64,000 nucleotides of DNA from Fodinibius sp051746985 (GTDB lineage: Bacteria > Bacteroidota > Rhodothermia > Balneolales > Balneolaceae): positions 84,389 to 148,388 of the forward strand of contig JBNJFP010000002.1 in the NCBI GenBank assembly GCA_051746985.1. Direction: 5' to 3'. Positions 17,900 to 26,747 of the stretch are shown here, piece after piece (the stretch's first letter is position 1; each line of letters starts with the position of its first letter). The position numbers were made by a program, and so were the translations under genes. Under the pieces are notes generated by a model that worked only from the letters and a program-made list of their open reading frames with translations, did no database searches and had not been told where the DNA came from.

Positions 17900-18781
17900 A
17901 TGCAACGCACTGCTGACTCTACAACTTCATTACGTATCGCTATTCAAAAATCAGGACGTCTAACCGATAAAACCATTGATTTGCTAAAAGGTATTGGTCT
18001 CCGTTTTGATGACTACAAACGAAACCTGCTCGTAAAATGCCGCAATTTTGATGTGGAGCTACTCCTTATACGCGATGATGATATTCCCGAATATGTGCAG
18101 GATGGTGTCTGCGATTTGGGATTCGTGGGCGCCAACGAAACACAGGAAAAAGGGGCCAATGTGACCGTATTACGTGGACTTGATTACGGGGTTTGCCGTC
18201 TTTCACTGGCCGCTCCCAAAGATGGAGATATCCAATCCATTCCGGATTTTGAAGGCAAAACCATTGCCACCAGCTATCCAAATATAACGCAACGTTTTTT
18301 TGCCGAAAAAGAGATCAATGCCGAGATCGTCACCATTTCAGGTGCGGTCGAAATTGCGCCCCGCCTCGAGGTCGCCGATGCTATATGCGACCTGGTTTCC
18401 ACCGGTAATACGCTCAAAGCCAACGGACTTCAGGAACTGCAAACCCTCCTCGAATCCGAAACACAACTCATCCAAACCAACAAAGAGCTTTCTCCGGGCA
18501 AAAAGAAGTTGATCGAAAAATTTCTTCAACGGATGGACGGTCACCAACAGGCCGAACGCAGCCGTTACATCATGATGAATGCCCCCGAGGAGTCGGTTCC
18601 AAAAATTAAAGAGATCATCCCCTCGCTTAAAAGTCCCACGGTAATGCCATTGGCCGACAACAATATGGTCGCCATCCACACGGTAATACCCATTGATCAG
18701 TTTTGGATTGTGATGGAAAAGCTCAAGGCTGAAGGGGCCAGCGGAATTGTCATCCTGCCTATTGAAAGCATGATTTTGTAA
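17900..18781 (+). CDS. hisG: ATP phosphoribosyltransferase (long form)
   Basis: First step of histidine synthesis, joining ATP and PRPP; feedback-inhibited by histidine in long-form enzymes. From the ATG at 17900 it has 293 residues, beginning just before LRIAIQKSGRL as in E. coli HisG. DLGFVGANE, RLSLAAPKDG, TSYPNIT and the PRPP-loop DAICDLVSTGNTLKANGL follow. The C-terminal ACT-like regulatory domain (about 220-293) with YIMMNAPEES is present, so no HisZ is needed. An in-frame TTG at 17810 would add 30 non-conserved residues overlapping the leader ORF and is rejected. It is the first structural gene of hisGDCBH. Confidence 0.96.
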   Translation: MQRTADSTTSLRIAIQKSGRLTDKTIDLLKGIGLRFDDYKRNLLVKCRNFDVELLLIRDDDIPEYVQDGVCDLGFVGANETQEKGANVTVLRGLDYGVCRLSLAAPKDGDIQSIPDFEGKTIATSYPNITQRFFAEKEINAEIVTISGAVEIAPRLEVADAICDLVSTGNTLKANGLQELQTLLESETQLIQTNKELSPGKKKLIEKFLQRMDGHQQAERSRYIMMNAPEESVPKIKEIIPSLKSPTVMPLADNNMVAIHTVIPIDQFWIVMEKLKAEGASGIVILPIESMIL

Positions 18782-18811
18782 TCCAATAACATTGACCAGA
18801 TTAAAAGAATC

Positions 18812-20113
18812 ATGGATACCTATTCTTATAATGATCTATCCGCTGAGGAATTAAAGAAACGCTGCCAGCGTCCCAAGATGGATTTCCAATCTGTTTTTGG
18901 GCAGGTGGAACCAATCATCAAAAAGGTCAAGCAAGAAGGTGATGCCGGCATCAATCATTACAACCAAAAGTTTGATGGCGTTTCTGCTGACCCCCTTGTT
19001 ATAAATCCACAAAAAGTCTCGGTTTCGTTGGATGAACATATCCAATCTGCCATCGATACCGCTTTCGACAACATCTATACTTTCCACAAGGCGCAGCTGC
19101 CAGATCCGTTAACCGTGGAAACCATGCCCGGTGTGGAGTGCCGACGAATTTCACGTCCTATTCAAAAAGTGGGACTCTACATTCCCGGCGGTACGGCCAT
19201 ATTACCTTCTACGGCGATGATGCTTGGCATCCCGGCAATGCTGGCCGGATCCTCAACTATTGTGATGGCCACACCACCACAGAAAGATGGTTCTGTTGCC
19301 GACGAAATTCTATACATTGCCAAAAAGGTAGGAGCTTCGCATCTGCTCAAAGCCGGTGGTGCGCAAGCCGTTGCAGGGATGGCCCTGGGAACCGAATCGG
19401 TGCCGAAGGTGGATAAAATTTTCGGTCCCGGCAACCAATATGTCACGGCAGCTAAGATGATGCTGCAAAATAGCGAAGCCCAAATTGCCATTGATATGCC
19501 GGCCGGTCCCTCGGAGGTATTGGTCGTTGCGGATGCATCAGCAAAGCCAAAATATGTGGCAGCAGACCTGCTTTCACAGGCCGAACATGGCACTGACAGC
19601 CAGGTCGTATTAGTGGCTACCCAAGACTTTGACATCGATAAATGCGAGCAAGAAATTGAGCAACAACTTGCACAATTGCCTCGTGAAGAAGTGGCCCGAA
19701 AAGCCATATCGCAGAGTTTCGTGCTAACGGTCGGCAACCTTGCAGATGGGATTGCTTTTTCCAATCAATATGCCCCCGAGCACCTGATTCTGCAATGTGA
19801 AAACCCCGAACAATGGGAAGAACAGATCATTAACGCGGGATCGGTATTTTTAGGTCCGTGGACCCCCGAAAGCGCCGGTGATTACGCTTCGGGCACCAAC
19901 CATACGCTGCCAACTTACGGCTACGCACGAATGTTCAGCGGCGTATCAGTGGATTCGTTCCTTAAACAAATCACCATGCAAAGAATTACGAAACAAGGAT
20001 TGCAAAATGTAGGTCCTACCGTGGAAACACTTGCCGAACTTGAGATGCTGCAAGCCCATAAAAATGCCGTATCCATCCGACTCAACGACATCAATTCTGA
20101 AAACAATACCTAA
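18812..20113 (+). CDS. hisD: histidinol dehydrogenase
   Basis: Zinc enzyme that oxidises histidinol to histidine in two NAD-dependent steps. The 433 residues are normal. GLYIPGGTAILPSTAMML is the NAD-binding region, KIFGPGNQYVTAAK the signature start, and DMPAGPSEVLVVAD, LLSQAEHGTDSQ and YAPEHL carry the Zn and catalytic Glu/His residues. The C-terminal TLPTYGYARMFSGVS is also conserved. It starts 30 nt after hisG and ends 6 nt before hisC. Confidence 0.97.
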   Translation: MDTYSYNDLSAEELKKRCQRPKMDFQSVFGQVEPIIKKVKQEGDAGINHYNQKFDGVSADPLVINPQKVSVSLDEHIQSAIDTAFDNIYTFHKAQLPDPLTVETMPGVECRRISRPIQKVGLYIPGGTAILPSTAMMLGIPAMLAGSSTIVMATPPQKDGSVADEILYIAKKVGASHLLKAGGAQAVAGMALGTESVPKVDKIFGPGNQYVTAAKMMLQNSEAQIAIDMPAGPSEVLVVADASAKPKYVAADLLSQAEHGTDSQVVLVATQDFDIDKCEQEIEQQLAQLPREEVARKAISQSFVLTVGNLADGIAFSNQYAPEHLILQCENPEQWEEQIINAGSVFLGPWTPESAGDYASGTNHTLPTYGYARMFSGVSVDSFLKQITMQRITKQGLQNVGPTVETLAELEMLQAHKNAVSIRLNDINSENNT

Positions 20114-20119
20114 ATACCA

Positions 20120-21175
20120 ATGTCTGTATCTTTTAACGTAGAGGATCTTGTCCGTCCCAATATCCAAAATTTAACACCTTACCACAGTGCGCGTGAAGAT
20201 TTTGAGGATGGATTATTGCTGGATGCCAATGAAAACAGCCTTGGAGCCCCTTTTCTGGATGAAGATCGCCTGCATCGCTATCCCGATCCTAAGCAAAAAA
20301 AACTGAGAAACCTTATTGCTGACTGGAGGGGCGTTCGTGTGAATAATGTTTTTACCGGCATAGGCAGCGATGAAGGCATTGATCTGCTGTACCGCATCTT
20401 CTGCCGGCCGGGACGAGATCGCGTTTTGACCACTCCACCAACCTATGGCATGTACAAGGTATCTGCCAATATTCATAACATTGCGATTGATTCGGTTTTA
20501 TTGAGCAAAGATTTTGAGCTTCGTCCCGACGCTATACTGGATGCCGTTACCCCAGACACCAAATTGCTCTTTCTATGTTCTCCCAACAATCCTACAGGCA
20601 ACACTTTCGATCCGCAAAACATCCGCACCATTATCGAAAATTTTGGCGGCATTGTAGTGCTGGATGAAGCCTACATCGACTTTAGCGAACAAGAAAGCTG
20701 GGCACCCAAAGTGGCCGAATATCCCAACCTCGTAGTATTGCAAACGATGTCTAAATCATTTGGACTGGCGGGGATCCGGCTGGGAATCAGCTATGCTCAG
20801 GAGGATATTATCAATTACATGATGAAAGTGAAGGCTCCGTATAACATCAACAAATTGACCGCAAAGTATGCAATCGAAGGATTACAGAATTGGGATACCG
20901 TGCAATTTCGTGTTGATGCCATCAAGAAGGAACGAAAACGCCTCAAAGAAAAGTTGCATGATCTCAAACAGGTGAAGCATGTTTTTGAAAGTGAGGCAAA
21001 TTTTTTGTTAACAGAATTCAAGGATGCCCGCTCAGTTTATAACACACTGGCAGAACAAGGAATCATTATCAGATATCGCGGTGATCAACCCCTTTGCGAA
21101 AACTGCCTGCGTATTACCGTGGGCACGCCCGACGAAAACGACCGCCTAATTGCAGCCTTAAAGAAATTAGCATAA
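20120..21175 (+). CDS. hisC: histidinol-phosphate aminotransferase
   Basis: PLP enzyme converting imidazole-acetol phosphate plus glutamate to histidinol phosphate. The 351 residues are of normal length. LLDANENSLGAP at the N-terminus, LLFLCSPNNPTGN, VVLDEAYIDF and the PLP-lysine loop TMSKSFGLAGIRLG are all intact. The stop TAA overlaps the hisB start by one base (TAATG), implying translational coupling. Confidence 0.97.
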   Translation: MSVSFNVEDLVRPNIQNLTPYHSAREDFEDGLLLDANENSLGAPFLDEDRLHRYPDPKQKKLRNLIADWRGVRVNNVFTGIGSDEGIDLLYRIFCRPGRDRVLTTPPTYGMYKVSANIHNIAIDSVLLSKDFELRPDAILDAVTPDTKLLFLCSPNNPTGNTFDPQNIRTIIENFGGIVVLDEAYIDFSEQESWAPKVAEYPNLVVLQTMSKSFGLAGIRLGISYAQEDIINYMMKVKAPYNINKLTAKYAIEGLQNWDTVQFRVDAIKKERKRLKEKLHDLKQVKHVFESEANFLLTEFKDARSVYNTLAEQGIIIRYRGDQPLCENCLRITVGTPDENDRLIAALKKLA

Positions 21176-22065
21176 TGAAAATTAGAATATCCGTAGAAGC
21201 ATTAACCGGTCCATCCGACCAACTCTTGTGGTCTGGCGCACTTTTTGGATTGAAACGTCTGCAGGAGTTTGGTTACAAGTTATATTTTCTGAGCGAAGAG
21301 CTTTCCAATCAGCAACAGGCGTTAATCGAAAACGAACAAATTAGTCCTGTCACCTCCTTTCCAGATAAGGTGGATCTGCAAGTTATTGCAGACGGGAAAC
21401 TGCTTAAAACGATTGATAATCAGGGTTCGACAACAGAAAAAGCTGAAGATTGGATTGCCCTCAGCAATAAAATTTGCTTCCCCACCCGCAAAGCTGCCAC
21501 CCAGAGAACTACAGCCGAGACGGATATCAGCGTACGGCTGAACCTTGACGGCACGGGGCAGAGCAATATTTCTACGGGGCTCAACTTCTTTGATCACATG
21601 CTGGAGCAGATTGCCAAGCACGGGCTCATCGATTTAGACCTCTCATGCGACGGAGACCTGGAGGTCGATGAACATCACACTATTGAGGATGTGGCGATTA
21701 CACTGGGGGAAACCATTAATAAGGCGCTGGGCAAAAAAGTTGGAATTCAACGCTATGCTTTTGCGTTGCCCATGGATGAAACACTTGCGACCGTTGCGCT
21801 GGATTTTTCCGGCCGGCCATATCTACAATTTGACGGCTCATTTGCCCGCGAAATGGTCGGTGACTTTCCCACAGAAATGGTTGAACATTTCTTTTATTCG
21901 CTGGCTATCAATCTTAAAGCTACGCTTCATATCAGCGTTGAAGGGGACAATGATCACCACAAAATTGAAGGCTGCTTTAAAGGGTTTGCCCGCTGTTTGC
22001 GTGGCGCCGTAAATCGCAATGAACGTAACCTAAACCTCTTACCCAGTACAAAGGATTTATTATAA
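21175..22065 (+). CDS. hisB: imidazoleglycerol-phosphate dehydratase with degenerate N-terminal HAD remnant
   Basis: 296 residues from the ATG at 21175. The C-terminal part (about 106-296) is a complete IGPD: DISVRLNLDGTGQSNISTG, FFDHMLEQIAKHG, DEHHTIEDVAITLGE, and DHHKIEGCFKGFARCLR with the Mn-binding histidines. It dehydrates IGP to imidazole-acetol phosphate. The first about 105 residues align by eye with part of the HAD histidinol-phosphatase of bifunctional HisB (LKRLQEFGYKLYFLS versus LLKLQKAGYKLVMIT). They lack the catalytic DxDGT and the zinc cysteines, so phosphatase activity is not expected. It overlaps hisC and hisH by one base each. Confidence 0.95.
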   Translation: MKIRISVEALTGPSDQLLWSGALFGLKRLQEFGYKLYFLSEELSNQQQALIENEQISPVTSFPDKVDLQVIADGKLLKTIDNQGSTTEKAEDWIALSNKICFPTRKAATQRTTAETDISVRLNLDGTGQSNISTGLNFFDHMLEQIAKHGLIDLDLSCDGDLEVDEHHTIEDVAITLGETINKALGKKVGIQRYAFALPMDETLATVALDFSGRPYLQFDGSFAREMVGDFPTEMVEHFFYSLAINLKATLHISVEGDNDHHKIEGCFKGFARCLRGAVNRNERNLNLLPSTKDLL

Positions 22066-22661
22066 TGATTGCAATTATCAACTACGAAGCCGGCAATCTT
22101 GCCTCGGTCGCCAATGCCTTTCAACGTCTCGAGGAACCGTATGTAATTACCAACGACACGAACGAGCTCGATAATGCTACAGGTGTTATTTTTCCGGGCG
22201 TTGGCCACGCCCAGCCGGCCATGCAGTCGCTCCAAAAAAATGGGCTCGACAGCTGGCTCAAACAAACACAAAAGCCGGTGCTGGGAATTTGTCTGGGGAT
22301 GCAGCTTTTTTTCGAATCTTCCGAGGAGGGAAACTCAAAAGGACTTGGTATTATTCCCGGAAGGCTCAAAAAATTCGACTCCTCAAAGGCTAAGGTTCCC
22401 CACATGGGCTGGAACACTTTTACTGAGGTATCTAATCATCCCATTGCCGAAAATCTGAGCGACAGAGAATATTTCTATTATGTACACAGCTTTTATGCCC
22501 CCGTTAATGATTGCACAATAGCTTCATGCAACTATATTGATGAATTTTCAGCCATCGTAGCCCGCGATAATTTTATCGGCGTTCAATTCCATCCCGAAAA
22601 ATCGGGCAAAGTGGGTTCCTTACTGCTCCAAAACTTCTTGCAATTAGTGGATAAAAAGTAA
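22065..22661 (+). CDS. hisH: imidazole glycerol phosphate synthase, glutaminase subunit
   Basis: Class I glutamine amidotransferase that feeds ammonia to HisF. The 198 residues are standard. The catalytic nucleophile Cys76 lies in GICLGMQLF, and His176 and Glu178 in VQFHPEKSGKVG. The FPGVGHA loop near 44-50 is the HisH oxyanion strand. It starts within the hisB stop codon (TAATG). Its partner hisF lies 7.8 kb further on, beyond the ABC cassette. Confidence 0.97.
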   Translation: MIAIINYEAGNLASVANAFQRLEEPYVITNDTNELDNATGVIFPGVGHAQPAMQSLQKNGLDSWLKQTQKPVLGICLGMQLFFESSEEGNSKGLGIIPGRLKKFDSSKAKVPHMGWNTFTEVSNHPIAENLSDREYFYYVHSFYAPVNDCTIASCNYIDEFSAIVARDNFIGVQFHPEKSGKVGSLLLQNFLQLVDKK

Positions 22662-22770
22662 GTTTAGAGGTATTGGGATTTATCCGTTAATCGATCCATT
22701 CTTAAAATTTTATTGCAAAGGGTATTTTTAGCATTTACATTTTTATTGAACGTACATTCAAATGATGTAG

Positions 22771-23574
22771 ATGACCTTACCTAAAAACAGCGTCGATTCT
22801 AAATCGCGTACCCTACCCTCATACTTGCTTGGGATCATCCTATCCCTGCTCTTTTTTATTGGGATTTTCGTTCCTGCCTCCTATGGACAGGACGCCACCG
22901 ACATTGTCCGAAAAGCCAATGAAAAAATGCAGGGAGAACGCTCCCGAGCCGAGGTTACTATGCAAATTATTCGCCCGTCCTGGGAGCGCAGCATCTCGAT
23001 GAAAAGTTGGACCATGGGCGAAGATTACAGTCTCATCCTCATAACGGCTCCTGCACGTGATAAAGGGACCGCTTTTTTAATGCGTGAGAACGAGATCTGG
23101 AACTGGCTGCCCAATGTAAATCGCACGGTAAAAATGCCGCCCTCGATGATGAGTCAATCGTGGATGGGATCTGACTTCTCAAACAACGACTTGGTGCGAG
23201 AATCCTCAATCCTAACCGATTACACCCATACTCTTAAAGCTGATACAACCATAAGCGACTACGATTGCTATATCATCGAAATGATCCCAAAAGCGGATGC
23301 CCCTGTGGTTTGGTCAAAAGTATTGACCTATATTTCTAAAGATGAGTACCTACAGCTGCGTGGCGAATTTTATGACGAAGATGATGAATTGGTGCGGGTG
23401 ATGAGCGCCTCGGAGATCAAAGAAATTGGTGGACGCATCTTACCTGCAAGGATGGAGATGAACCCTATGGATAAAGACGGACGTAAAACGGTCATCACGT
23501 ACCAGGATATTGCCTTCGACATCGATATATCGGAAAGCTTCTTTAGTACTCAAAACATGAAACGCGTGGAATAA
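22771..23574 (+). CDS. LolA-like periplasmic lipid/lipoprotein carrier
   Basis: 267 residues with an N-terminal signal peptide (hydrophobic core about 18-35, cleavage near ASYGQ). The rest reads as the outer-membrane lipoprotein-sorting protein family (LolA_like): ADIIRKANEKM-like opening, TMQIIRPSWER, RDKGTAFLMRENEIWNWLPNVNR, and MEMNPMDKDGRKTVITYQDI. These half-barrels shield lipid or acyl groups between the membranes. It starts 109 bp after hisH and leads a set of ABC permease, ATPase and barrel genes, so it is probably the soluble carrier of that system. Confidence 0.85.
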   Translation: MTLPKNSVDSKSRTLPSYLLGIILSLLFFIGIFVPASYGQDATDIVRKANEKMQGERSRAEVTMQIIRPSWERSISMKSWTMGEDYSLILITAPARDKGTAFLMRENEIWNWLPNVNRTVKMPPSMMSQSWMGSDFSNNDLVRESSILTDYTHTLKADTTISDYDCYIIEMIPKADAPVVWSKVLTYISKDEYLQLRGEFYDEDDELVRVMSASEIKEIGGRILPARMEMNPMDKDGRKTVITYQDIAFDIDISESFFSTQNMKRVE

Positions 23575-23669
23575 TTGAACGCTGATGACAGTGATTAAGC
23601 AGATTACCACTGGCAGTTATTGTACCTCTGCAACAATCCCTTTCATCAGTATTCCAAAACGATAAATAC

Positions 23670-24893
23670 ATGTTATATCTACGTTTGGCTTGGCGAAATA
23701 TCTGGCGGAACAGGCGACGCAGCGTAATTACCATGCTTTCTATTGTGGTAGCTGTGCTATTGGCTTCGGTAATGCGTTCTATGCAGGAGGGGCAGTATGA
23801 GGTGATGGTTGAAAGTACAGTGGGCAGTTTTACGGGACATGTTCAAGTTCAGCAAAACGATTACTGGGACGACCAAACGCTGGACAATACCTTTGAACTG
23901 ACTGATACGCTATTGCAACAAGCAATGCAGGAATCCGCTGTTATAGAGGCCGTGCCTCGGCTCCAAACCCATGCGCTGGCCGCCGGACAAGAACAAAGTC
24001 GTCCGTCTATGATTCTGGGTATTGACCCGAAAAAAGAATTGGCGCTGAGTAATCCCAAGAAATATCTATCGTCCGGCACCTACTTTGAAGCGAACGACGA
24101 GCAAGCCGTCTTAGTGGGCAATGAATTAATGCAGCGGCTCAATGTTCAGCTGGGCGACAGCCTGGTGCTTATCGGGCAGGGATTCCGCGGGCAAAGCGCT
24201 ACCGGTTTGTACCATATCAAAGGGGAGGTTTCATTTCCCAACCCCGAGATGAGCAAAAATGTGGTTATGATGCCACTGACGACCGCCCAGCAATTTATAG
24301 CTGCTCCCAACCGACTCACGGCCCTCTCCCTTATCCTTGACAGTCCCGATAAAGTAGAGCAAACAAAGCGCAACCTGCAGCAAAAATTGCCCGACAATAA
24401 ATTTGCCGTCATGAGCTGGCAACAGCTGATGCCTGAACTCCAGCAAGCCATACAGGCCGACCGCGGGGGCGGCATCATCATGATCCTGATCCTTTATATC
24501 GTAGTGGGATTTGGAATTTTGGGAACCGTGCTGATGATGATTACCGAACGCACCTACGAATTTGGCGTCATGCTCTCCATCGGTACGCCACGGCAGACCA
24601 TTTTTACCATTCTTGCCATCGAAATTCTCTCCATTGCAATACTCGGATCTGTGATAGGTATCGTCCTTTCCATTCCCGTTGCCTGGTATTTTAACATCAA
24701 CCCCATTGAATTTTCGGGAGGCATGGTTGAAGTAATGGAATCCTATGGTCTCGAACCATATCTGCCTTTTTCCTTAAGCCCCGAAGTCTTTTATACACAA
24801 GCCGTCACCATATTTATCATTACACTGCTATTTAGCATTATTCCTCTTATTAGAGCCAGCAGGTTGAATCCCGTTCAAGCCATGAGGTCGTAA
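23670..24893 (+). CDS. FtsX/LolC-type ABC transporter permease (first)
   Basis: 407 residues. It opens RLAWRNIWRNRRRS, then a first membrane helix (about 17-37), a large MacB-like periplasmic domain (about 40-265) and three C-terminal helices with the FtsX-type motif GVMLSIGTPRQTIFTILAIEIL. This is the LolC/LolE/MacB architecture, which extracts substrates from the outer leaflet of the inner membrane. It is followed after one base by a second permease of exactly the same length, so the transporter is probably a heterodimer. Confidence 0.88.
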   Translation: MLYLRLAWRNIWRNRRRSVITMLSIVVAVLLASVMRSMQEGQYEVMVESTVGSFTGHVQVQQNDYWDDQTLDNTFELTDTLLQQAMQESAVIEAVPRLQTHALAAGQEQSRPSMILGIDPKKELALSNPKKYLSSGTYFEANDEQAVLVGNELMQRLNVQLGDSLVLIGQGFRGQSATGLYHIKGEVSFPNPEMSKNVVMMPLTTAQQFIAAPNRLTALSLILDSPDKVEQTKRNLQQKLPDNKFAVMSWQQLMPELQQAIQADRGGGIIMILILYIVVGFGILGTVLMMITERTYEFGVMLSIGTPRQTIFTILAIEILSIAILGSVIGIVLSIPVAWYFNINPIEFSGGMVEVMESYGLEPYLPFSLSPEVFYTQAVTIFIITLLFSIIPLIRASRLNPVQAMRS

Positions 24894-24894
24894 T

Positions 24895-26118
24895 ATGATT
24901 GTCAACATCGTCAAATTGGGATGGAAGAACGTATGGCGAAATCCCATGCGCAGCGCGGTGGTGGTTACAGCTGTGCTGCTGGGGACATGGGCAGGCATTT
25001 TTGCGGCAGGATTTTTCAACGGCATGCTGCAGGATACCCTCAACAATCAGATCGAACTTTCTATCGGGCATATTCAAATTTCCCATCCCGAATTTGAGGA
25101 TCTCTATGATCCCGAATATACCATCACCGACGCTGAAGAGGTCATCCATCATCTCGAAAAACAACCTTTTGTTACTGATATTACGGCCAAAAGCCTGGCC
25201 AGCGGACTTGCCCAAAGTACACGCAGCAGCTTTGGCGTTACCATTAATGGCATCAATCCCAAAACCGACAGCACATCGGTTATTGAACAATACCTGCGTG
25301 AAGGATCGATGATCGAAAGCAGTAGCCGCAATGAAATTCTTATTGGCAGCAAGCTGGCCGACCGTCTCAACCTGGATCTAAAACAAAGAATGGTGCTAAG
25401 TTTTCAAGATATTGAGGGTGAAATAACAGGCGGAGCGTTTCGGGTGAGCGGCATCTTCAAAACATTTAACAGCAATTTTAACGAGAATACTGTTTTTGTT
25501 CTGGATGAAGACCTAAACCGTCTGCTGGGCAGCGAACAGGCGATCCACAACATCAGAATTACAACCGACGATCTCTCACAGGCAGAAAGCTACGCCAACC
25601 AGTTGCGCCCAACCTATCCCAACCTGGATATAAAAACGTGGCGATCCCTGGCTCCCGATTTGCGTTATATCTTTGACATGATGGATCTCACGCTCTACAT
25701 CGTAATGATCATTATTATCATTGGACTCGTTTTTAGCATCATCAATACCATGCTAATGGCCGTAATGGAGCGCACGCGCGAGTTGGGCATGCTCCGGGCT
25801 ATCGGGATGAATAAGATACGCACCTTCAGTATGATTATGTACGAAACTCTTTTTCTTACAATTGTTGGCGCGCCGGCCGGACTTTTATTAGGATGGACCA
25901 CCATCACCTACTTTGGGAATACCGGCATTAACTTGGGCATTTTTGCCGAAGGATTAAGCATGTACGGCATGGGTACGATGATTTATCCAACGCTTTCATG
26001 GATATACTACCTCAATATTATGCTGATGATTGCCGGAGCTGCCCTGTTGTCCGCCTTGTATCCGGCATGGAAAAGCATCCAGCTAAAACCTGTTGAAGCC
26101 ATACGAAAATTTAATTAA
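24895..26118 (+). CDS. FtsX/LolE-type ABC transporter permease (second)
   Basis: 407 residues with the same layout as the preceding gene: VKLGWKNVWRNPMRS, helix about 18-40, periplasmic domain, then three helices with TRELGMLRAIGMNKIRTFSMIMYETL and the closing PAWKSIQLKPVEAIRKF. The pair resembles LolC and LolE. Only one base separates it from the first permease stop. Downstream, a 629-bp interruption holding an unrelated gene separates it from its ATPase. Confidence 0.88.
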   Translation: MIVNIVKLGWKNVWRNPMRSAVVVTAVLLGTWAGIFAAGFFNGMLQDTLNNQIELSIGHIQISHPEFEDLYDPEYTITDAEEVIHHLEKQPFVTDITAKSLASGLAQSTRSSFGVTINGINPKTDSTSVIEQYLREGSMIESSSRNEILIGSKLADRLNLDLKQRMVLSFQDIEGEITGGAFRVSGIFKTFNSNFNENTVFVLDEDLNRLLGSEQAIHNIRITTDDLSQAESYANQLRPTYPNLDIKTWRSLAPDLRYIFDMMDLTLYIVMIIIIIGLVFSIINTMLMAVMERTRELGMLRAIGMNKIRTFSMIMYETLFLTIVGAPAGLLLGWTTITYFGNTGINLGIFAEGLSMYGMGTMIYPTLSWIYYLNIMLMIAGAALLSALYPAWKSIQLKPVEAIRKFN

Positions 26119-26258
26119 ATCAAGTTTCGTGATGATGTGTTACGCGTTTGGTTGAAATTTTAACAGAACTTGAAAAACAAACTGAGTTAATAAACTTAAA
26201 GTTTAGGTTAATCAATAATGCCATTAATCACCCAAGGCAGGTTACAAAATGCAACCCC

Positions 26259-26300
26259 TAACCCGGATCTCGTAACCCGGATCTCGTAACCCGAAAACCC
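26259..26300 (+). repeat. 14-bp tandem repeats of TAACCCG type before the four-helix-bundle gene
   Basis: TAACCCGGATCTCG occurs at 26259-26272 and again at 26273-26286, followed by a third partial unit TAACCCGAAAACCC. The stretch 26250-26328 is rich in AACCC/ACCCG and ends at the ATG of the gene at 26329. Confidence 0.75.
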
Positions 26301-26328
26301 ACAACTCGGAACACAAAACACGAAAATC

Positions 26329-26694
26329 ATGAAGAGTTATAAAGATTTAGAAATTTATAAGCTTGCATATGATCATGCCCTTGAAATTCATCAACTGACA
26401 ATGGATTTACCTAATTATGAACTATATGAACAAGGTAGCCAAATCAGACGATCTTCAAAGAGTATCAAAAATAATATAGCTGAAGGTTATGGTAGGCGAA
26501 GATATAAAAACGAATTTATTCGGTTCCTGATTTTTGCGCATTCTTCTTGTGATGAAACGATCTCTCAATTAAATATGATCAGTGATATTCACTTTCAAGA
26601 TAATCCATTAAACAATCTCATCGAGAAATATGACAAATTGGGACGCAAGCTAAACAAGTTTATTCAATACGTTGAAAAAAGCTGGCAAACCTAA
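26329..26694 (+). CDS. four-helix-bundle protein (S23/IVS type)
   Basis: 121 residues, all-helical. It starts YKDLEIYKLAYDHALEIHQ and has the family core SQIRRSSKSIKNNIAEGYGRR followed by FIRFLIFAHSSCDETISQL. It belongs to the four-helix-bundle family first seen encoded in rRNA intervening sequences (S23); the Avd protein of diversity-generating retroelements is a relative. It is more A+T-rich than its neighbours and is bracketed by ACCCG repeats, inside an otherwise continuous ABC operon. Its function is unknown. The setting suggests a mobile or acquired unit. Confidence 0.9.
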   Translation: MKSYKDLEIYKLAYDHALEIHQLTMDLPNYELYEQGSQIRRSSKSIKNNIAEGYGRRRYKNEFIRFLIFAHSSCDETISQLNMISDIHFQDNPLNNLIEKYDKLGRKLNKFIQYVEKSWQT

Positions 26695-26747
26695 CACCCA
26701 ACACAAAAACCCGCAACCAGTAACCCGAAACACGGAACCCATAACCC
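26695..26747 (+). repeat. ACCCG-rich flank after the four-helix-bundle gene
   Basis: Degenerate units such as AACCCGCAACC, GTAACCCGAAACACGG and AACCCATAACCC fill the whole 53-bp gap to the ABC ATPase. They are the same repeat vocabulary as the 5' flank at 26250-26328. Confidence 0.7.

Noticed and set aside
21094..21174. Upstream in-frame start for hisB within hisC
   Set aside because: It would read 27 codons in another frame of hisC; the ATG at 21175 overlaps the hisC stop by one base, as at the hisB-hisH junction.
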